Assembly (NCBI GenBank): GCA_949130485.1
Contig: OX422183.1
Span: forward strand, 27,216,316-27,280,315
Direction of reading: 5' to 3'
Source of the DNA: Agelas oroides
Lineage: Eukaryota > Porifera > Demospongiae > Agelasida > Agelasidae
Length of the DNA: 64,000 nucleotides
Shown: one piece after another, positions 40,101 to 52,100 of the stretch
Numbering within the stretch: the first letter of the stretch is position 1
Layout of the letters: every line of letters starts with the position of its first letter
Translations under genes and position numbers: made by a program
The notes under the pieces: generated by a model
What the model was told of the DNA's origin: nothing
What the model saw: the letters and a program-made list of their open reading frames with translations, nothing else
The model's database searches: none

Positions 40101-43100
40101 TCTCGAATTCCAACGACAAGCCTATTGCGGATCATCTCGGCTTCCAGTGCGCCGTAGTTACAGTTGGCTGCAAGGGTATATAGAGCCATAATGTACTGCT
40201 CTGAGGTCTCGCCGGGGAGCTGATTTTGACGATTAAACCGTGCCCTCTCAAAAATCACGTTGCGGCGGACCTGAAAGAATGCGTCGAATTTCTCCATGAC
40301 AGTGGAATAGACCCGACGCTCTTCTTCCGTGGCATTAGTGGAGGTCAACACCGACTCTGCCTCCTCGCCCAGACAATATAGCAAGGTGCTGATCTGTTTC
40401 GCGGCGGCTTGCTCGCCGAGGCCTGACGCGACTCGGAATTGCTCGAAACGTCTGCGCCATCGCGGCCAGTCGTCGGGCGTCTTGAAATTGAACGGCAGTG
40501 GGGGTTGGAGTTGGATGGTTGCCATTGCGAAGGCTAGCGTACGATCACTGCTGCCACCATGTAGGATTATGATCAATGAACACGACTCGACTCAACTGAC
40601 AATACAGGAAGTGCAGTTCTTACTTATACATGCGCACTAAATATAGATGAGATGATTACAACAGGTATGCAATCTAAAGATAGTTCAGTCTAATAGTCCA
40701 GTTATGCCACAGGGCGCTTATCGTATGTGTTTGACTCCATTTGCTTTGCAAACTGATACAAACTGTGGCCCATTGTCTGGCACCAGTTGTTGTGGCCCTG
40801 TGGGAGCCCATATGCAGCAAAAATATGGCGTAGGACAGTAATGTTGCTGTCACTGGAGGTTGAACTCATCTCATACACTTCTGGAGCTATGTACGGGAGC
40901 CAGATTTGGGAGAAAAAAAAGTCAATTTTATACCAGATTTGGTTCCTTTCTCCTCCTGGTTTCCAACAATGTATAGGTACAGCCTTTTGCAGTAATCTAC
41001 CCAATTTGGATGATTTCTACAATTTTTAGCCCTATATAGTAGTGGTTTTTGCAGTAATCTACCCAATTTGGATGATTTCTGCAATTTTTAGCCCTATATA
41101 GTAGTGATTTTTGCAGTAATCTACCCAATTTGGATGATTTCTACAATTTTTAGCCCTATATAGTAGTGATGTTTGCAGTAATCTACCCAATTTGGATGAT
41201 TTCCTTTCTGAATGGTTCCAGATCTGGTAGATATCTTTCTGCCAGATCTGGTTCCTTTCTTTTAAAGTACCTGATCTGGTAGATATCTTTCTACCAGATC
41301 TGGTTCCTTTCTTTATCTACCAGATCTGGTAGATATCTTTCTACCAGATCTGGTTCCTTTCTTTATCTACCAGATCTGGTAGATATCTTTCTACCAGATC
41401 TGGTTCCTTTCTTAAAGTACCTGATCTGGTAGATATCTTTCTGCCAGATCTGGTTCCTTTCTTAAAGTACCTGATCTGGTAGATATCTTTCTACCAGATC
41501 TGGTTCCTTTCTTTATCTACCAGATCTGGTAGATATCTTTCTACCAGATGTGGTTCCTTTCTGAGCCTCACACGGTGCAGTATTTAAAGATGAACGTCGC
41601 ACTGAACTCCTCAAATCCAATTCTGGAGATTCAGATGAACACAATGGCTCAGCAGTGACACAACTGTATGAGAGCTATGGGCTGGATGCTAGCACATATG
41701 TAGAGATTCCAGTGGAACCTCCAGAGAGCCCCAATGGCCATGTGCAAAATGGTTCAGAATCGACCAATGTACAGACGCTTGTCCCAACAGATCGTGTCCT
41801 GAACCTCACAGAGGATGTGCTCTCACTTGACCTTCCATTAGACACCACACAGCAGAGTCACACTTCCCCGGTGCAGACTAGTACTCCTGCCAGTGAAGAT
41901 CTTACCATTCCTACACACCTGGCCTCTCATCTGATAAGTTGTGACCAGCAAGAAATCTGCCACTCCGGCAACACCACTAGCTTTGCATCGCCCTAAAAGA
42001 TGTTGTAAGCCAAGGGACATATATTCCCCTTCTATGTATTAGACACTTCCTAGGGTATAATATTCCCCTTCTATGTATTAGACACTTCCTAGGGTCTCAA
42101 TTTATAGTATTGTATATCAGCATCGTTTGCTTCTATCTTACAGATCTGTTTAAGAAAGTAACCAGAAAGATATCTACCCTACCAGATCTGATTCCATTGA
42201 GATATCAACCAGATCGGGTACTTTAAGAAACGAACCAGATCTGGCAGAAAGATATCTACCAGATCTGGAACCATTCAGAAAGGAACCAGATCTGGTAGAA
42301 AGATATCTACCAGATCAGGTACTTTAAGAAAAGAACCAGATCTGGCGGAAAGATATCTACCAGATCAGGTACTTTAAGAAAGGAACCACATCTGGTAGAA
42401 AGATATCTACCAGATCTGGTACTTTAAGAAAGAAACCAGATCTGGAACCATTCAGAAAGGAAATCATCCAAATTGGGTAGATTACTGCAAAAATCACTAC
42501 TATATAGGGCTAAAAATTGTAGAAATCATCCAAATTGGGTAGATTACTGCAAAAGGCTGTACCTATACATTGTTGGAAACCAGGAGGAGAAAGGAACCAA
42601 ATCTGGTATAAAATTGACTTTTTTTTCTCCCAAATCTGGCTCCCGTACATACCTGATTGGGTAGTGGACTCCTTCAGGAAAGCAGAATACTCCGCTGGAT
42701 GATGGTGCTCAAGATGGGTGGCAAAGTTAGTTGTGTTCCCAGGGTGACACGACCTTACAGAGACGACAACCAGCTTTCTTCTTGTCAAACGTCTCGCTGT
42801 CTCCAGACCTGGTAGCCAGAAAACCAAAATACTTCCATAGCTTGCTGTGTCCTTTTTTGTTTGCTATTGTTCTAACTTCAGTGGCGGACGTTTGAGCTAG
42901 TGCTAGCGCCTCATTTCTCGAGTCTTTGTCCATGGCACGCTGCTTTGGCTATATTTAGCACGACCCTGAATAAGGCAAAACTTCTATTTTTAGCTATTTG
43001 CAATTGGAGAAATGCGCTTGCGCGTCTCAATAATCGTGATATTGTGATATGTCGATACACAAGCGAGCCATATCGATATAGGTATCAGTAGCTAGACCAA

Positions 43101-46100
43101 TATATTGGAATATCGATATATTGTCCCAGCACTGCTGGGCAGTGCCATCATGTTGTTTTGGTTTTAACCAGTGCCATAAATAACCTGCAAAGGTGTTTTC
43201 TTGTGCTTTGCTCGAGTTGTATGTCCCATAGTAGATTCAAGGGAAGGTAAATGTATTTTTGAACACGTACTTTGATGAAATCTTTTGGCTCTGTGTGATT
43301 TTACATAACAATACTGCAAGTAGAGACACACAATTATGTATTATAATTGCATCTTCATATATTGCATGCCTAGGTATGTACATGTTCCCACCGGTTTGAA
43401 TCATGTGTACTTTTGTGTAACCTACAAAACATAACATCAATCACTTTGCAATTTGTTTGCCATCACTCATGTATTACTGGGTACTTGGCATTATTACAGT
43501 GCTGAAGGAGAAGAATTTATCGTCAATGTAGTGAAGATTTACTCCAGGCTCAGTAGCAATAAACCTAATACTGGGTGCGCAATCAAGTATTCTTTGCAAT
43601 TCTGCTTTACTATAGTGTGAGGGTGGTTGCAATGGTAGTCCAAGCACTTGTACACCTCTTATCTCTAGTGATAAATATGGGACATGGCTGCTGCCTGGTC
43701 TCTGTACTGCTAGAGCTAGAGGAAAGATGAGGGCAATGTGGTATTTCCTCTACATTGTGTTTAACCAGAGCAATAGTTACTCACTTTAACTGATTAACCA
43801 CTGAATTATATCTTTTAGGCATCAGTTTTAGCCTATACATATCTTCAACGTGCTGTGTTTTGACTTCTGCCTGGACCTAATGCCTGAAACTCAAGCCAAG
43901 GGTACTTTCAATCATTCTGTGCTGACTCATGGCCCTAACCACACATTACCGAACTTTCAATAGTCAGGCACTCGACCAGCAAGTGCCCATCCAGACTGAA
44001 AACTGCCTAGAAATGCCATGCTCCTACAAGGTGAGAGGTGCACTTTGTAAGCTTGTTTGTGCAAAGGAGGAGAGAAATGGCCCACCCAATGCCGTCCAAG
44101 GTCTTTCTACAGACAAGCCCACAGCTGCCATGTGTTGTCACCCGGAGTACCCACCTCCCACTGTCCCCATCTTTCCTGCTTGCGAAGCGAGCAGAGCCAT
44201 CTCCAATATGCATTGCACAGTGCTGACATAAGCAAAAGCGCCCCTTTTACGTAGGTATTACTGAGTTAATATTTGCACTGAAGTGGTTCCTTTTTCTCAA
44301 ATCTACCCCATGAATGGCAATAATACCTTTTTGAATCTTATTGCTGGAAATGACTTAAGTTGATCTTTTTTTTTTGTAATCTTAATGCAGTCGGTTAGTT
44401 AGTGTGGATTAGTGTCAATATCTCTCCATAAAGTTCTCTCATGGCAAGTGAAAGATGACATTTTTTTAATGAAAACAGCAACGCAGCTATGTTTGTGTGA
44501 TTTGTCATTTTCAATGTGGGTGATTGGGACTAATTTGATGCTAGAGCACATGATGACGTCATTTTCATTGCGGAGGGAGGAGGAAGAGCGTGTAACTGCC
44601 AAGATTTGAAACAGACAAAATCTCCCGTGCACACTAAAAATAGAACACACCTTTCCACAAGTTTGCAATTCCACGATCTACGGCTTTACAACGCACCATT
44701 ACCCTCGTAATCAACGAGATGTGAGCGCTCGAAGCTTACCTGCCAGGTTCTAGCTACACAGGAACAGTTCTTGGTCCTTCCTGACGCGACGAACTTTGTT
44801 TTACGATGCTAACCACACCTGACAGTCGAAGAAGGCCACGTAGCCTTTCGGTCAAACTCTTGAGCTTCTCTTTGGGTAACACACGGTCCTTATCCGACCC
44901 ATAAGCCCCTAACTTGACTGTTTTGTAGCTACTTTTACTCACACTTTCACCCGCACACTAGACAACTTGACCGGATGTGCTATTTATAGTACATGTGAAA
45001 GATTCTGCTTTCACCATGGCCAGAATAGGAAGATACATGCTCTTCCTCCACGGCTCCACAATATAAATGACGTCATCATGTGCTCTTGTTTGATGTTATG
45101 CATGTGCTGTACGGGTCCATTGTATTTCTGTCTTATCATGTACTTTGCATTTCCCTTTTTCTCTCTTTTATATTCAGAGACTCTCCTTACCAGTTTCTCC
45201 ACGTCGTCCATCGGCAGGTGATGCCACCTCTCCCAGTAAAACCAAGCCGCAGATACATGTACTGGAGGCACTTCAAAGGCCACCTTTAGTTCCAAAGTAA
45301 GCTGATGCTACTTGTTGACCTGTAACCATATGTGGCAGTCCCGGATAGAAACTGAATATAATTTTGTCACGTATTACGAGTTCATCGCTGTGTTTGAAGC
45401 TATGATGTGCTTGCAATATGGGATGGAATGATATTTGATGTCTGTCTTGGATTGCAACAGGTGCTAATCGTGTATGCTTTATCTTCTTGCTATGCTGATT
45501 GAACTTGTATGTTCATAGTTTAGCTAGAATTAAAATTGACATGTACGGTTTGTTGATTGTTCATGCACATACATTGTGAAGTTGTAGTTTCTTTGTTAGC
45601 TGTTGATTGTATGCAAGTTTTCAACTTTTTTAAGCCAACATGTACGTATGTATGTGTAGTTACAGTGGAACCTCTCTAAAGAAGACACTGTTGGGACCAC
45701 GTTGCATGTGCGTTATAGGAGGTGTTTGTAGTTGACAAGCTTCTGGCAGATTTCTGGTAAGCATGGCAATGTGTAGTTAGGCTGTTGAACACAACCAGAA
45801 CTTTTCTTGCTGAAAAAGGCTGACCAGAGGTAAGAGTATGAGTAACAGTGCTAATACAAGTACATATGCTTACTCATATGTATACACTTTCAAATGTTGG
45901 CTAAAAAAGTTGAGTACTCTGCATCTAATCAACGGCTAACTCCAACCTTGGATGCAATGATAATGTGTATCTTAATATAAAATGCCCAGTCATTAAATCC
46001 AGCAGCAATGGATCTTGTGAATGAGCCAGGTAGTGTATGCCTAATGGAGGCCATTAAGTATTGCAATTCGGATTTACAGTGTCAGGAGTAGTGGAGTGTG

Positions 46101-49100
46101 TGCTAGCTATTTAGGAGTTAAAGTATTGAAGTTATTAGAGGAACAGTTGAGATTTTTATGTAAGTGTTTGTTATACTCTGCTAGTGTGATGGGTGTCCAT
46201 TAACCCTTGCTGTCTGGAAGTAGTTATTAATACAGTTTATTAAAGCGGAAGTTGTTCAATATTAGTGTTCTCAATCTGAATACCAAAATAGCAAGTGTTG
46301 ATAGGTAGCCTTGGGCGGCAACAGTGGCGTGATTTGTGTAACTAGGCTGGAATAGTTTATCTAAGTACCTGACCACCGCTGACTAAGCAATTTTCTACTT
46401 GTACTTACAGCCTTGACAAATTGAGCCAATCTTCAAGTTATTTGAAGGTAACACTTCCATCGTGAGTGAAAACTGGAGGCGTTTGCTTCTCTGTTTGAGA
46501 GAAAGCTTCGTGTTTGGCAGCCCTTGTCAAAATCCATGATCACTCACGAGCTAATAACATCCCTTCCTGGCCTTCCTGAATAGTGATGTAAGTGGAAAGG
46601 TGTGGCCTAGACTTATTAGTACCAAAAGTCTTGCTTAGCTTCTTAGCTTTGCGTGGTAAGCGCGACTTGGCTACTTTGTCGCATAAATGCGACAGCCGCA
46701 CTTAGCACATGCACGTGCGCGTTGCAAATATGTGACAACCACAGTTCAAGGGTTAAGCAGGATTTCACCGTACTTCTAGTAGACACTACTAAAAATTTTA
46801 CTTGCTTTTTATATTAGAGATGGCATTGGACATTTTGCAAGTATTCCACATTTCTTGAAGATCATGGATGCATGCAAGGCAGCCTACACCAACTACCAGG
46901 TATGTAGTTAGCTGTGGTGTATGTACTTCTTTCATTAATGTACATTATCCATTTATGCAGGTATCTTTGGCTGCTGTCGGTGAGGATAAGTTCTCCAAGT
47001 TACTACACACTTGCCATAACACACTTGCTGCACTGCTAGAGGTAAATTTATAGTGTTTGCATCAAAAGCTGTAGAAAACCTAATGAGAAACTAATACATT
47101 AGTACGACTCTCCTATCTGATGTCCCTATTGAGCTGTATGTGACTGTCCTGTGTAGAAACCTTCATTTTGATTGCATTGCCACATTCAAATTACTATATT
47201 ACTGAATTCCTAGAATTAGATGTTCATGTGTCTATGAAGTGAATGTGAGCCCCACTCTTAATGGAAGCTCAGCAATAGAGGACTTTGAATGCAGTGATGC
47301 AATCAACAATGCACAATCTTGTGGTAAATGCTTGCAGACAGTGAGCAGATAGCATTTTGGTAACCTCTGGAGGGCAATCTGTTGATGGACAATGAAATGA
47401 TACCATGGAATTGGAATGCACATTGATATAAGTAGCTGAACTGACTCATTTGCTACCCATTTCCGTGTTGTTTCTCTCTGTCATGTCGATGCTGTTCAGC
47501 TTCAAGTGTAATAGTCAGGCTACTGCAACTGTTGCGTAGCATGCAAAGGGAGTTTTCTTCAAGTACAGTAGGGAGTGACTTATCTATCCAAAGTTCACTT
47601 ATTCATACTTCACTTACCTGGATCTTGATCTGCCAAAATAGTGAGATATTTGCTATGGGCTTTCTACAGAACTTATGAACCTTGTAGATTCCTCAAAAGG
47701 AGATATGGACAAAGACAATTACATTCTGTGATTATGTGCAGTTAGTCTTGTATTAATTTTAACTTGTGCTCCTGTTGGAACCAGGTTGCTCTAGCCAATG
47801 ATGTCGGTAAGAATGTTGAGGAGCTCCTTAGCTACCTTGCAATCACAGTGAAGGTGGACTTCTCTGGGTCTCTGCTCTGCGTGCAACAAGTAAGGCACAC
47901 CATGCATGTGTTGAGTAAGTAGGTACTATATTTCTTGATCAGATGCCATGACTACTGTTTTGCATTTTGTGTAGCCACTATTCAAGAACGGTGTCTATTT
48001 AAGGGGTAGATTCTTTTGGAATACCTGTGGATATCAATGCACTGGCTAGCTATCTGTGGAACTATATACCTGATGTTACGGAACTGGCCAAGATGTCTTT
48101 TTGGCCAATACCAGGCCTCACCAAGTTCACTACATGGAGTGAACGAGAGATGGAGACTACATGATGTGCTACTTGACACCTAAATATTGTTATACTGTGA
48201 TGAATTTCTTCCATTATGCAGCTCCTAAATGCCCTGTTTGGTATGAATGCTGCAGCCCAACACACTCACCTCTACTCCCCATATATTTCATCTCTACCAT
48301 ATGACATCATTACACCACCAAGGTAATGAAGAGCCTCTTTTAAAACTTAGGTGCACTTATTGAATGTGTATCATGGAGTATGGTTACCATACTTTATGTG
48401 TACTCCATATCAAGGAATAGCCTGAGAAAATGGCTTCTGCATTGAATGTGTACAAAATGATCTGTGCGAAAGTCTGCTCTACATGTTGTCATAGACTGTT
48501 ATGAGCCTTGAGTGTTTCGTGTGTAACAGGACTGAATATTGCAAAAGGACCTGACCAGTTGGTCACTAAATGGGCAATAATACATTCTTTCTTTAGCCAG
48601 GCTTCTATAATAGTTGCTGAAACTATTATAATGCAAAGAAGAAGTGAGTACTGCTGGGTGTTGCACTCACCACATAGCTTTTTCAAAGAATTCTCAAGTG
48701 CACTTCCAGATGATCCAAGTGTTATTAACAGAGCCAAGCAAATGATGTCAATCAAGTTGTCAAGTGTAAAGCTAAATATGTTTTATTGGCTTCTTGATTC
48801 AATTCGAGCTAGCACTATGGCTGTATTTAGTCACTGCCATATTTAGCTTTACAGCAGTGATGATTTTGTCCTTCAAAATTAAAGAATGCAACCAATAAAG
48901 AACTGTAAGTTTGTTAGCTGAACAAGGCAAATCACTTCTTTGTGCAGCTCACATGTAGCTACATGTGAGTACTCAGATCAGATTCAAGTGTTGCTGCTCT
49001 GTGTTAGTGCCGGGAAGTCTGCTATTGTGTGCCATATGCTTTGGTAGAGTGCTGTATGAATGCTGCTTTTGTTGGTTATGACATGCTGCATGTAATCTTG

Positions 49101-52100
49101 AATTCATTCAATACATTGGAAATACAATTGTGGTGGGCTAATAGGGGTGAGCCCGAGTGAGCCCCAAACTTGTGGTGAAAATGGAAAATTGTGTATACAG
49201 TGCTTTTCCGGTCCTCAATTATCCTGCCCCTTGGATTATCCGATCATCTGAACCCCAGTCTCATAGTTTCTAATTAATGCACATCATGCACATGCATGAT
49301 TCTAGGCACAAAGGTTAGCTCTGTGAGTACGTCCAAGAAGAGAAAAGGCGTTTTTTTCCCATGTAACAGAGAGTTTGTGACCCACGTGAAGGTAGATGAA
49401 TTTAGTAGAAATTGGAATTTTAGCTCTAACAGCAACACCATGGAGGTCAATATACTATCGTTGGAACCAATGATAGCTATTACGGCCAAACTATAATTGA
49501 TGATTCACATATGTGACCTTTTCACTTATCTGGCCTGGCCCCATCTGAGTCGGATAAGTGAGGTTCAACTGTATATGGGAGAAGCTAAGTTCACTGCGAT
49601 CCATGTTGCGGTTGCGTCATCTTATTAAATATTCATAAGCAATCGGTCGCGCACTTGTTAAATATTTATAGTCCGTTGTGCTTTGTGCTACTGTGGATTA
49701 AATACATTAGACCGAATAGTGTGCTTGTCGTCTGTTGTGGCTTGTTGGCTAAATGGTTAAGGGTAAGGGTAAGGGTTAGGGTTAGGGCTTGGGCCAGGGA
49801 ATGCACTAGCTGTATTTACTCTGGTCTTACAAGTGTGGTGAACACCTTTGTCTTCGGTGGTTCGGTAGTGTGCGACGGATTACTTATGAATATTCAATAG
49901 GTGACATAACTGCAACATGGATCGTGGTGAACTTAGCCTCTCCCAACTGTATATACTGTAATCTCTCGAAAGTACGCCCATGGGCGATGAACTTAAGTGG
50001 CTCCTCAAAGAGGGGGGTGGGTGTATTTGCGAGAGTTGTGATATTTCTCTTGAAAATATGCCCACCTCACATGCAGTTTGTCTAGCCCTAGTTATGTATG
50101 CATGCAATAATTCTGCAATGCTTCTTTTATAATGCACTTGCTTATGCAATAACAGCAAATGGTGCCTGCCTTCATTTATTAGTCCCTCCTCTTGCAATGT
50201 ACTGCTTCTTTGGTGCTTCTTGCTTAACATAACCGCATGTACTACAGCACAAATAGGTGGGTGTACTTTACAGAGAAAAGCACCCTTTGTAACAACTTCA
50301 TTCAAAAATGGGGGTGGGCTTGCATGTATTTTTGAGGGTGGGCCTATTTTCGAGAGATTACTGTATATGTATATACCCTAAGTGCATATTTCGAGTATAC
50401 ATTTATGTGTAATGGATAAACCACATTAGGCAGGGGTTTATGGTCCATAAACTACCTAAGCCCGAGGGTTGTTTATGGCCATAAATCCCTGCCTACTGTG
50501 GTTTATCTGTTATAATATTCTCCACTCTGATTGGTTCTTTGGAATCGTAGCAACAGCAAACTTAGCAACCGACTATAGTCAGCGACAGCGAGTAGACAAG
50601 CAATGGCTTTGTGTTCACCAAGTTGTCCTGGTCTACCAGGGTGGACAGAGTGCTGCAAACAAAACAGTCGCTTCGTGTCCATCGTAACCAATGAAGAAGC
50701 CAAGAAACTGTCAGCCGGTTACACACCAAAAAAACACCAAGAAGACAAACAAATGGGCAATCGATAACTACGCGGAGTGGCGCAAGTGGCGTAATGAGAA
50801 CCGTCCCCAAGGCCCAGCCTCTTCCTGTATTGAGCTTCTGTCATCGGGAGATGCCCGCTTCTTCAACAAGTGGCTTTCGCGCTATGTGGTGGAGACTCGA
50901 GGTGAAAAGGGACTTGTCTATCCATCAACTACAATACACATTTTGTTAGGTGGTTGCAGCGCCATATGCTATCACTCAACCCTGCTGCTGCCAGGTTTCT
51001 TGATAAGAAGAACCACACATCACTTTTACCTTGTTAACCCTCGGCGCAGCGAGGGTTACAGTACTTCGTTTGTCTGTGTGTCTGTCTGTGTGTCTGTGTG
51101 TTACAACTAGCTTGGCTTACCAGGCGGCTAAATCTCTGAAGTTTGAACACAGATAGGCTTTAAACTGAATGAGGATGTGTTTAAATTGAGCCGATTTCGC
51201 CAAGAACGTTTCGTTCAAGAGTTATGCTGCAGTTCATTTGCCACGGCGACTGCTAGTCGGCCATATTCTGGTCTGGGAACAAGTTCACGCGCCCTGGGCT
51301 GGGTGGGGTCTGGGCACGAGACTAGTCAACTTTGACCTTCTAACTTGACAATATTGATTGAAACCGGCTTATAAGTCGGAGCTGTGAGTATCCAGTGGTA
51401 GAATCGGACCGTTTGAAATTGCTAGTCCGCTACGATGTATAGCGAGCAGCGAATGGCAATTAGAAATGGCTTACTTGGCAGTGATAAGCTACTGAGATAA
51501 ACCAATCCAGCCTAGTTACACGCTATGTACACAATTCAAACCACTGACTGCCACTGCCCAGGGCTTGCTAGCACGCTTGTTAACTTTGACCCGACTTGAC
51601 AATGCTGATTATGAGCAATTTATACCATTGAGCTGTTTTGTCACTGCTCTGTTGACTTCAGAGATAGCCTGTGATTGTTGTTATAATATGCAATGATTTA
51701 AGACTATAATAAGCCTGGAATGCATAAATAGAACTTACCATGAACAAAATTTGTTAAACCTCATCAGATGCAGAGGAGGTTGGACACACACATGCTCTGA
51801 TATAACTTGCGCAGTTACGTACATGTACTGCCCTAATTACATTCTCCATTGCATTCCAGCTTACAATTAGCTGCTGAAATGAACTAGCTCTACATCTATA
51901 ACCGCTAGCCCCATGTCATCCCCAGCATGAATTGCACCCAGTATCTGCGCCGAGGGTTCAGCACTTCAGTGCTTTACATTATTTAAGGTGTGTTTCCAAT
52001 TGGCACAGCTGAGTACCATGGTGCACTTGAATCAGTAGGAGCTTCTTGCAGTGGATGGTCTTTCTGTATTGCCTCCCAAAGTAGCTTCTTAGGATATTGA

